5,404 bases of DNA. It comes from Candidatus Poseidoniaceae archaeon. Its GTDB lineage: Archaea; Thermoplasmatota; Poseidoniia; Poseidoniales; Poseidoniaceae. The stretch is taken from positions 1-5,404 of the forward strand of contig JAQXFJ010000356.1 of NCBI GenBank assembly GCA_029250385.1, in the 5' to 3' direction. The notes under the pieces were generated by a model. It was not told the DNA's origin. It did no database searches and saw only the letters and a program-made list of their open reading frames with translations. This document shows positions 1-4,778 of this stretch, in pieces. How positions within the stretch are numbered: position 1 is the stretch's first letter; each line of letters begins with the position of its first letter. The translations under genes and the position numbers were made by a program.

Positions 1-98
1 CTCTCAACTTCTAATTGTCTTTCATGTCTTCCAAGTTCAGACCATATGTGTTTGAACTCTTGCGACCCGTACCGGTAATCTAGTGGACAGAATGCCAT
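1..98 (-). CDS. purB: Adenylosuccinate lyase, N-terminal fragment (cut by window edge)
   Basis: Reading leftward from the ATG at 98-96 gives 32 residues that begin MAFCPLDYRYGSQEF and continue to the window edge without a stop. A short N-terminus with P-x-D-x-RYGS-x-E followed by an amphipathic helix ending in L-x-VE is typical of archaeal adenylosuccinate lyases (fumarase/aspartase superfamily). PurB cleaves SAICAR to AICAR and adenylosuccinate to AMP, both in the cytoplasm during purine synthesis. The active-site regions lie outside the window. The start is well fixed: the frame is closed by a TAA at 155-153, no other ATG lies between it and position 98, and a BRE/TATA-like box sits about 28 bases upstream, consistent with a leaderless mRNA. 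The gene diverges from the membrane-protein gene at 213. The assignment rests on only 32 residues but the motif match is good. Confidence 0.82.
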   Translation of the reverse strand, partial: MAFCPLDYRYGSQEFKHIWSELGRHERQLEVE

Positions 99-120
99 GG
101 TGAGGGCTCTTGGACAACAT

Positions 121-135
121 CCTATAACATTTCGA
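121..135 (-). promoter_or_regulatory. BRE/TATA-like promoter of purB
   Basis: On the minus strand this reads TCGAAATGTTATAGG, that is a CGAAA BRE-like element followed directly by a TGTTATAG TATA-like box. The box centre is about 28 bases upstream of the purB ATG, so transcription would start at or next to the start codon (leaderless). This is the best match to an archaeal promoter in the window. Confidence 0.6.
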
Positions 136-181
136 TTAAAATTTTGATTAGATTATCTCCGAAAACACCAGAACAACCGCT

Positions 182-190
182 AAAAGTTAT
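182..190 (+). promoter_or_regulatory. TATA-like box of the 213-698 membrane-protein gene
   Basis: AAAAGTTAT is centred about 27 bases upstream of the ATG at 213, the spacing expected for a leaderless transcript. It overlaps the left arm of the inverted repeat at 184-206. No Shine-Dalgarno sequence is present before either 213 or the internal ATG at 246. Confidence 0.4.
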
Positions 191-206
191 CCAATTGCAA
201 TAACTT
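184..206. repeat. 7-bp perfect inverted repeat over promoter (candidate operator)
   Basis: AAGTTAT (184-190) and ATAACTT (200-206) are exact reverse complements separated by 9 bases. The left arm is the TATA-like box itself and the right arm ends 6 bases before the ATG at 213. A dimeric regulator bound here would cover both the TATA box and the transcription start. Its regulatory role is inferred from position only. Confidence 0.4.
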
Positions 207-212
207 GCCAAA

Positions 213-698
213 ATGTTGAAACCCTTGTTGATTAATTTAGCCTTAATGTCCGATAAGTCTGTCAATGTGGAGAGTAGAACATCCTCTCAAGATAAAAGAT
301 GGACAATAATGGCTGCATTATTGGGTACTAATACAGCAGTAATGTTGTTTCAAGGAATAGAACAAGAGTCAAATCCAAAATTTATTCGAGAAATTGCTTT
401 AGCGATAATCGCTGCCACTTTACCATTTCAAGGGATATATTTCCTTATCTATACATTTTTGATGGAAAATGCTGGCAAACTTAGCGAGGAAATGAAAGAT
501 CGATTAAACCGAGCTTCAGCTGTTTGTCAATTAGTTGCTTACATATCACTGGTTGGTGTCTGTATGATGTGGTATAATATCTCTAATTATGTTGGAGTAT
601 TTTTCATAATTTCATCATTGCTGGCAATAATTTTCATTAGAATTGCCATGAATCCCGCTAGCATTGAAGCGTCAAGAAAAATTGAATTAACTGAGTAA
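213..698 (+). CDS. Four-helix membrane protein, function unknown
   Basis: This 161-residue protein belongs to no family I recognise. Hydrophobic segments lie at about residues 30-48, 61-83, 102-122 and 126-145, with a charged loop between helices 2 and 3 (KLSEEMKDRLNR) and a short hydrophilic C-terminus. It is therefore predicted to be an integral membrane protein with both ends on the same side. The ATG at 213 is preferred because a TATA-like box sits about 27 bases upstream and an in-frame TAA at 201-203 closes the frame. An internal ATG at 246 (MSDKSVN...) would remove a short hydrophobic leader and give a more usual N-terminus, so 246 remains possible. The gene diverges from purB and overlaps the next gene tail-to-tail by 12 bases. 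No catalytic motif, cysteine pair or histidine cluster is visible. Confidence 0.75.
   Translation: MLKPLLINLALMSDKSVNVESRTSSQDKRWTIMAALLGTNTAVMLFQGIEQESNPKFIREIALAIIAATLPFQGIYFLIYTFLMENAGKLSEEMKDRLNRASAVCQLVAYISLVGVCMMWYNISNYVGVFFIISSLLAIIFIRIAMNPASIEASRKIELTE
674..682 (-). terminator. Possible T-tract terminator after the 80-residue membrane protein
   Basis: On the minus strand this reads ATTTTTCTT, a run of five T followed by CTT, beginning 5 bases after the stop of the 687-929 gene. Archaeal termination often uses such U-tracts without a hairpin. The tract lies inside the 3' end of the opposing gene, so it may simply reflect that gene's RKIE codons. Confidence 0.3.
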
Positions 699-929
699 TT
701 TCAACGCTAATCCGGTAATCGTTGCTACAATAAGCAACAAGATCATCATAGTTAATGGTCCATATTGATTCTTATCATCCATGGCAGTTCCAAGGAATCC
801 ATCTCGAGTTATTGCGTGTCGCAGACTATCAGCCTCTGCATATTCTCCTTGAGGTTTACGAGGAATTCTTTCTCCCTTCTTAACCACATAACTAACTTCC
901 TTTTTGGCCACTTTCTCGTCCTCAGGCAT
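687..929 (-). CDS. Small tail-anchored membrane protein, function unknown
   Basis: The product has 80 residues. It has a hydrophilic, Lys-rich N-terminal half (KVAKKEVSYVVKKGERIPRK), a middle part with the motif EADSLRHAITRDGF, and one hydrophobic helix at about residues 57-78 ending almost at the C-terminus (LKLLS). This is a tail-anchored layout with a cytoplasmic basic head. Its size and layout recall archaeal Sec61-beta/SecG, but I do not see the usual conserved stretch before the helix, so I do not make that call. The ATG at 929 has a BRE/TATA-like element about 29 bases upstream. The gene overlaps the upstream convergent gene by 12 bases and diverges from the RecA-like gene at 1014. A clean start and promoter, and coding that fills the gap between neighbours, support a real gene. 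Confidence 0.68.
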   Translation of the reverse strand: MPEDEKVAKKEVSYVVKKGERIPRKPQGEYAEADSLRHAITRDGFLGTAMDDKNQYGPLTMMILLLIVATITGLALKLLS

Positions 930-950
930 AGATGATGGTCGAGGGGGTAG

Positions 951-966
951 GTCAATAGTATTTCCA
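951..966 (-). promoter_or_regulatory. BRE/TATA-like promoter of the 687-929 gene
   Basis: The minus strand reads TGGAAATACTATTGAC. TGGAAA would be the BRE and AATACTATT the TATA-like box, centred about 29 bases upstream of the ATG at 929. This fits leaderless transcription. Confidence 0.45.
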
Positions 967-976
967 TCATTTAGCC

Positions 977-984
977 AAAATAGT
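977..984 (+). promoter_or_regulatory. Weak TATA-like box of the RecA-like gene
   Basis: AAAATAGT is centred about 33 bases before the ATG at 1014. It is the most AT-rich candidate in the 84-bp divergent gap, but the spacing is slightly long and would leave a leader of a few bases. Confidence 0.25.
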
Positions 985-1013
985 CATTCACTTTAGGCAA
1001 CACACCCTAGTAC

Positions 1014-1607
1014 ATGCGATGGGATGCTCGTCACTCAGGTAATAGAATTCATTTAGCAATCGAGGGTAGTTGTGGTGGCACATCAATTGGCCTACATATG
1101 GCTGCAGATGAGATAAATAACGGAAATAGAGTACTTTGGGTAGGTCTTGAAATGCCAAACCCTAAACGTTTTCCGCAATTATTCGCACACCTATCACCAG
1201 TTGCATCCTCAAAATTTCATGCTTTGATGATGTCTGGGGCCCTGGACAAGGCAGTTGATGCAGTAATTTCTGCTGCTAATAATTTACCATCAGTTTCGTT
1301 AATAATTTTGGATGATTGGTGTGAAAATAGTGGGAAAATTAGTAAAAAAGAACTTGGTGAAATACAGCGTTGTTCAGATAATGTCAGCAAAGAAATAAAG
1401 ATAATTTTGATTAGTAAAGGCACAGTTGACGCTAGTGGTAAAAGAATTGGCGCCATTTTTGCTAGAAGTGAAAATTATTTCCAAGAGAATGATTTTGAAA
1501 TCTGGACTTTGGCTAAAACTCAAGATGGTCACAACAGATACCTATCTATTGATGAAAAAGTGACTAAATTGCGGATTGTGGACGAAGGAATGGAATTAGT
1601 TGTTTAA
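1014..1607 (+). CDS. RecA/RadB-like ATPase-fold protein with degenerate Walker A
   Basis: The 197-residue product has the strand-helix order of a RecA-superfamily core like RadB/KaiC. A P-loop-position segment IEGSCGGTSIGLHMA (16-30) is followed by a helix and strand NRVLWVGLEMP (38-48). A Walker-B-like strand SLIILDD (95-101) comes next, then strand KIILISKGTVD (129-139), and finally W-x-L-x-K...R-x-L-x-I (164-179) and LRIVDEGME (186-194), the typical RadB-like ending. The Walker A loop has no lysine and does not fit GxxxxGK[ST], so ATP hydrolysis is doubtful, although both acidic Walker B residues remain. RadB-like proteins are Rad51/RadA paralogues; a regulatory or scaffold role is inference. 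An in-frame TAG at 1008-1010 makes 1014 the most upstream ATG. The gene is convergent with the 1604-1849 gene, with a 4-base overlap. Confidence 0.68.
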   Translation: MRWDARHSGNRIHLAIEGSCGGTSIGLHMAADEINNGNRVLWVGLEMPNPKRFPQLFAHLSPVASSKFHALMMSGALDKAVDAVISAANNLPSVSLIILDDWCENSGKISKKELGEIQRCSDNVSKEIKIILISKGTVDASGKRIGAIFARSENYFQENDFEIWTLAKTQDGHNRYLSIDEKVTKLRIVDEGMELVV

Positions 1608-1849
1608 TCATCCATTTCGCCTAATAATTCAGCCATTTCTTCTAATGCATCATCATCAGGCTCCTCAAATGCAGTAGGATTTTTAGCAGCACCGCCCATC
1701 TCATCTGAGCCTGCAACTTTAGGAGCGTTTTCCACTACCGATGACTTGCGATTGTGTCTTGCCTGATTTACTATAAAGTAAACCATGACAAAAAATGAAA
1801 TAATGAATATAAAGTAAGCAATATTCTTGGTAGTTGATTCATCAACCAT
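1604..1849 (-). CDS. Small single-helix membrane protein with acidic C-terminus, function unknown
   Basis: The product has 81 residues. A hydrophobic helix at about residues 9-28 is followed at once by a basic stretch (RHNRK), which suggests the N-terminus is outside and the rest is cytoplasmic. After a Gly/Ala/Pro-containing linker, the C-terminus (about 61-81) is strongly acidic, with E-P-D-D-D-A-L-E-E-M-A-E-L-L-G-E-M, likely a short amphipathic helix able to bind a partner. It lies 56 bases downstream of tiaS on the same strand and could be the last gene of that operon. A TATA-like TACAATAAT about 25 bases upstream of its ATG allows independent transcription. It shares its stop region with the convergent RecA-like gene. 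I recognise no family. Confidence 0.65.
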   Translation of the reverse strand: MVDESTTKNIAYFIFIISFFVMVYFIVNQARHNRKSSVVENAPKVAGSDEMGGAAKNPTAFEEPDDDALEEMAELLGEMDD

Positions 1850-1869
1850 GCCACCACTAAGAGGGTTCG

Positions 1870-1878
1870 ATTATTGTA
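1870..1878 (-). promoter_or_regulatory. TATA-like box of the 1604-1849 gene
   Basis: The minus strand reads TACAATAAT, centred about 25 bases upstream of the ATG at 1849, inside the 56-bp gap after tiaS. It suggests the small gene can be transcribed separately. No obvious T-tract ends tiaS here, so read-through is also possible. Confidence 0.35.
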
Positions 1879-1905
1879 CCTTGCGCTGATGATAAATGAT
1901 AATCC

Positions 1906-3099
1906 TTAATTCCAATCTAACGGCTTAGCCAAATGTCTTCTAGCATCATTTGGTGGTTGAACCCAGTTGTCAAATGGAGGTATCCGTTCAATTTCCAACC
2001 ACAGTATTTGTGAGGTTCTACGACATTTCGGGCACCTTACTGGCTGATTTTTCCCCATTGATTTCATAGTTACTTGGCAATCATCGCATAATGGGCGTTG
2101 GCGATTAGATTTGGCCTTGAGAATACGTAATTTTTCTAGATGAACAGATTCGTCAATCGCTTTTAGTCCGTTAAATTCAATTAAATCACCTTCTTGTAAC
2201 CACTGAGATAGAAGTTTAACTTCTCCAGATTCACCAAATGCTAGTAATTTCCCTTGATGTTGGGTTTCAATCACAACTGTGCCTCTTTTCAGAATATTAA
2301 TCTTAGTAACAAGACCAGTCTTATTTTCACTTAAGTGATCATCAGTTGCTTGGTTAGTCTTGAAAATCATGTAACCTTCGGCTTGTTCAGTTTTGGTAGC
2401 AGAAAGTAAAATGCCACAGTTTTTTTCTGCTGCAGAATGCGTTTTCGCTCTTAATCCAAATAAAACAGGACAGTTACCCCGAGGAGCGATTAAAATATTT
2501 TTTGACCGCATATCTCTAGACATAAATGTCTCAGGGTCACTGTCGACAATCTCTAGAGCTGCAATATCAATATCTCGCCTTTTTGAATTGACAATGCATT
2601 TGTTTGCACGCCATGATATTGCTTCAAATGTATGATTAACTCCAGGCCAAATTACTGCCGCAGAAGCACCAATCACCCCATGTCCACCCCAAGAGAAATC
2701 TGGCTTTGGCACTTCATCTATTGTTACTTCTCTAGTTACCGCAGACCAATAAAAATCATCTTGCGGCTGGGTGTGATACCATACCATACCAGGGTCTGCC
2801 GGATACTGTTTTCTTTCATAGTCTTGCGAAATTGATATTTGGTCCTTAAGTGGCAGTATGTTTTCATTCCACCAGTTGTTCAAAAATGAGATTAATTCAT
2901 CGTCATTACCTTCGGTTAAAATTTCAATTGCTACTGCGGCATTCCCGCGAGTTCTTTGTGCTGCAAATGGCCATAATCTGACCAGTCGCGGGTTTTGATA
3001 GGCGTACTTTGTTGGTAAATCACAAATCAATTGATACAATGTATGTGTTGTGCAACCACCGTTGATGTGGTCTGTATCATCAATCCCTAGCCAACCCAT
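1906..3099 (-). CDS. tiaS: tRNA-Ile2 agmatinylcytidine synthetase TiaS
   Basis: TiaS joins agmatine to C2 of the wobble cytidine of tRNA-Ile(CAU), using ATP, so that archaea read AUA as Ile and not AUG. The 397-residue length fits the family (A. fulgidus TiaS is about 420). The N-terminus carries GIDDTD (5-10) and GGCTTHT (14-20). In A. fulgidus the CTT motif contains the autophosphorylated Thr18, matching Thr17/Thr18 here. RTRGNAAVAIEI follows at about residues 49-60. An OB-fold-like region spans about 262-330 (TGLVTKINILKRGTVVIET and onward). A C-terminal zinc ribbon has Cys338, Cys341, Cys356 and Cys359. The gene starts 4 bases after the HAD phosphatase stop and has a strong GGTGA ribosome-binding site overlapping that stop, so the two genes are co-transcribed and probably co-regulated. 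It looks intact. Confidence 0.95.
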   Translation of the reverse strand: MGWLGIDDTDHINGGCTTHTLYQLICDLPTKYAYQNPRLVRLWPFAAQRTRGNAAVAIEILTEGNDDELISFLNNWWNENILPLKDQISISQDYERKQYPADPGMVWYHTQPQDDFYWSAVTREVTIDEVPKPDFSWGGHGVIGASAAVIWPGVNHTFEAISWRANKCIVNSKRRDIDIAALEIVDSDPETFMSRDMRSKNILIAPRGNCPVLFGLRAKTHSAAEKNCGILLSATKTEQAEGYMIFKTNQATDDHLSENKTGLVTKINILKRGTVVIETQHQGKLLAFGESGEVKLLSQWLQEGDLIEFNGLKAIDESVHLEKLRILKAKSNRQRPLCDDCQVTMKSMGKNQPVRCPKCRRTSQILWLEIERIPPFDNWVQPPNDARRHLAKPLDWN

Positions 3100-3103
3100 G
3101 TTA

Positions 3104-3110
3104 TCACCTT
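3104..3110 (-). promoter_or_regulatory. Shine-Dalgarno of tiaS overlapping the upstream stop codon
   Basis: The minus strand reads AAGGTGA, complementary to the usual archaeal 16S rRNA 3' end, 4 bases before the tiaS ATG. Its last three bases are the TGA stop of the HAD phosphatase gene. It is the only clear Shine-Dalgarno in the window and fixes the tiaS start as an operon-internal one. Confidence 0.65.
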
Positions 3111-3775
3111 ACAGGTTGGAAAACATCTCCAGAGTCCAATGGGTTTAGCAATCTGTCTTTTACTTCAACAATTCCAATATCTGCTCTCACTTTGAATAGC
3201 CTGGTCCCAAAACCCCAACCTGCTCCTAAGTCACTTTTCCTATCGCCAACCATAACATCAAGAGTGTTAACTGGTTTTGGCTTATCTTTCCACCAATTTA
3301 TGTTTGTGGCTTCCTTGGGAATGGGTACGTTTTTGTTCAATGTTAATGGTAATACGAGATTACCACGTAAGATTTGGTCACCTAGATACAACATTCCGGG
3401 CATTGGTTTACGGCATGAGCAACGGTCAAATTGCCGATGTGGGCAGGTTACAATTAGATCGACAAATGCATCGCAATCAATTGATAGCAAAATTCTACAT
3501 AACTCATTATGAATTTCATGGAGCCTATCTTCATCCCATAGTTCTCTGAATATAGCTGACTGGTTGGTGACTATACATATTTTGAAACCTAATCTTTTGA
3601 GGTCGCCAATTGTTTCTGCTGCCCCGTCTAAAAGAATTAATTCCTCTGGATTGTTGATATAATTAGGGCTACCAATGTTGAGTACACCATCTCTATCGAC
3701 AAATGCGATAGCTCCGTTTGGCTCTACACCTTCTGGCCACTTGTTGGGATATACCTCCACTACCGCCCCCAACAT
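3104..3775 (-). CDS. HAD-family phosphatase, GmhB/histidinol-phosphatase type
   Basis: This 223-residue protein has the full HAD IIIA motif set. Motif I is FVDRDGVLN (nucleophile Asp27, acid/base Asp29), motif II is IVTNQS (Thr70), motif III is RKP (Lys123) and motif IV is VMVGDRKSD (Asp178, Asp182). The CPH (Cys111, His113) and CSC (Cys119, Cys121) residues match the four zinc ligands of GmhB-type enzymes. These enzymes dephosphorylate D-glycero-heptose 1,7-bisphosphate or, in HisB-N, histidinol phosphate; the substrate here cannot be read from the sequence. It differs from E. coli GmhB (about 191 residues) by an N-terminal extension of about 20 residues and an insert of about 30 residues between motifs III and IV. 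The gene is first in an operon with tiaS, and a TATA-like box lies about 30 bases upstream of its ATG. It diverges from the archaeosortase gene. Confidence 0.88.
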   Translation of the reverse strand: MLGAVVEVYPNKWPEGVEPNGAIAFVDRDGVLNIGSPNYINNPEELILLDGAAETIGDLKRLGFKICIVTNQSAIFRELWDEDRLHEIHNELCRILLSIDCDAFVDLIVTCPHRQFDRCSCRKPMPGMLYLGDQILRGNLVLPLTLNKNVPIPKEATNINWWKDKPKPVNTLDVMVGDRKSDLGAGWGFGTRLFKVRADIGIVEVKDRLLNPLDSGDVFQPVR

Positions 3776-3800
3776 GTCTACCCCTGGGTAATTATGTTGA

Positions 3801-3811
3801 TGTTATTTTGC
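3801..3811 (-). promoter_or_regulatory. TATA-like promoter of the HAD phosphatase-tiaS operon
   Basis: The minus strand reads GCAAAATAACA. The AAAATAACA box is centred about 30 bases upstream of the ATG at 3775, consistent with a leaderless or nearly leaderless transcript. Its upstream (BRE) side runs into the 15-bp dyad at 3808-3822. Confidence 0.45.
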
Positions 3812-3822
3812 ATTCAATGCAA
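3808..3822. repeat. Perfect 15-bp dyad midway between divergent genes (candidate operator)
   Basis: TTGCATT-C-AATGCAA has two 7-base arms that are exact reverse complements around C3815. The centre is exactly 40 bases from the HAD start codon (3775) and 40 bases from the archaeosortase start codon (3855). The arms cover the BRE positions of both predicted promoters. A dimeric transcription factor bound here could control both genes. The function is inferred from symmetry and position. Confidence 0.5.
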
Positions 3823-3823
3823 G

Positions 3824-3832
3824 TTTTCAAAT
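3824..3832 (+). promoter_or_regulatory. Weak TATA-like box of the archaeosortase gene
   Basis: TTTTCAAAT is centred about 27 bases before the ATG at 3855, the right spacing for a leaderless transcript, although the sequence match is weak. The right arm of the 15-bp dyad sits where the BRE would be. Confidence 0.35.
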
Positions 3833-3854
3833 CGACTGAGTCAGTGGGCCCATC

Positions 3855-4778
3855 ATGGAGGCTCAATCATTAGTGGCACTGATTGGAGCAATTGGCTTGG
3901 TCTCCCTAGCACTCTCATGGCACCTTAGAGGCGGTAATTCAGTAAGACTGGCGCAATTAGGATGGATATTTGTTGGTATCTATTTCTTCTTTGGTGCATG
4001 GAAGTACCAAGAAAAAGGCGATCTATTACTGACAATGATGAGTTTGATTGCTTTGCCTTTAACTATCGGATTAGCCTACTGGGAGTCTAATACAACTGAT
4101 AAAAAGTCTAGAAGTGCCCTAAATTGGGCTAGAGGTGCAATGGCTTATGCTGGTGGGCCTTATTTGTTAATTTCACACATTCCTTGGTTGAATGTTTTAG
4201 CAATTTGGTTTGTTGCATCTCAAGTCTCGCTATTCTATCGATTATCAGGAACGGGCGATATCGAACTTGGTGAAACATGGGTTGAAACTACCTCTGGAAA
4301 GGTTACTTGGGATGAATGGGATGGGAATCGATGGTTTAGTGCTGAAACTATTGGTGAGTTTCCATTTCAGACTGAACTTGTCATGGCAGATGGTTCATTT
4401 ATTGGAATAAATTTCGTACTAGCCTGCACTGCTTTACAATCGATGGTTATATTCATTGGAGCAATTTCTGTTTTGGACCTTGGTTGGAAACGCCGGGTTC
4501 GTGCAATCTTGTTTACTATTCCAGTAATTCACATTTTGAATGTGTTTAGAAATGTAGGTCTAATTTGGATGCACCAAACATACACTGCATGGTCATTTTA
4601 TGGAATGAACGTATTTGAATTTGGGCATAATTATGCATCAAGATTCGTATCACTATTCGCCATGTTTTTTATGGCTTTGATTATGTTTGAGATTTTACCA
4701 GAACTACATCGGCACATAGTCAGACTTCTAAAACCACTAGGCATAATGCAGCCAAATCAGAACAAACCTAATTCCTAG
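3855..4778 (+). CDS. Archaeosortase (exosortase-family membrane transpeptidase)
   Basis: This 307-residue polytopic membrane protein has about eight hydrophobic helices. It carries the exosortase/archaeosortase active-site signature in order: ACTALQSM with Cys191, NVFRNVGLI with Arg232, and FEFGHNYASR with His258 and Arg263, each at a membrane-helix border. The hydrophilic segment at about residues 130-180, just before the catalytic Cys, is expected on the outer face. Archaeosortases cut a C-terminal sorting signal (PGF-CTERM for ArtA in Haloferax) from secreted proteins and help attach them to membrane lipid. The layout resembles ArtA, but I cannot exclude another archaeosortase class, so I leave the symbol empty. 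The start has a TATA-like box about 27 bases upstream. The 3' end overlaps the convergent Asp-rich surface-protein gene by 11 bases. No PGF-CTERM tail is visible in any product in the window. Confidence 0.88.
   Translation: MEAQSLVALIGAIGLVSLALSWHLRGGNSVRLAQLGWIFVGIYFFFGAWKYQEKGDLLLTMMSLIALPLTIGLAYWESNTTDKKSRSALNWARGAMAYAGGPYLLISHIPWLNVLAIWFVASQVSLFYRLSGTGDIELGETWVETTSGKVTWDEWDGNRWFSAETIGEFPFQTELVMADGSFIGINFVLACTALQSMVIFIGAISVLDLGWKRRVRAILFTIPVIHILNVFRNVGLIWMHQTYTAWSFYGMNVFEFGHNYASRFVSLFAMFFMALIMFEILPELHRHIVRLLKPLGIMQPNQNKPNS

Noticed and set aside
687..929. 80-residue tail-anchored protein as Sec61-beta/SecG
   Set aside because: Size and C-terminal helix fit, but the conserved stretch that normally precedes the helix in archaeal Sec61-beta is not visible.
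1217..1456. Minus-strand open frame of 79 codons with a hydrophobic stretch
   Set aside because: It is antisense to the RecA-like gene. The hydrophobic look comes from the complement of that gene's codons, and the gene on the other strand has a recognisable fold pattern.
2393..2835. Two plus-strand open frames (2393-2635 and 2632-2835) inside the tiaS region
   Set aside because: They lie entirely antisense to tiaS, which has clear family motifs. Their translations look like random shadow sequence and they have no promoter or ribosome-binding site.
3192..3549. Two overlapping plus-strand open frames opposite the HAD phosphatase gene
   Set aside because: Both are antisense to a gene with all HAD catalytic motifs intact and show no domain features of their own.
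4210..4410. Plus-strand frame of 66 codons in another frame of the archaeosortase gene
   Set aside because: It lies wholly within the archaeosortase coding region, which has its active-site residues intact.
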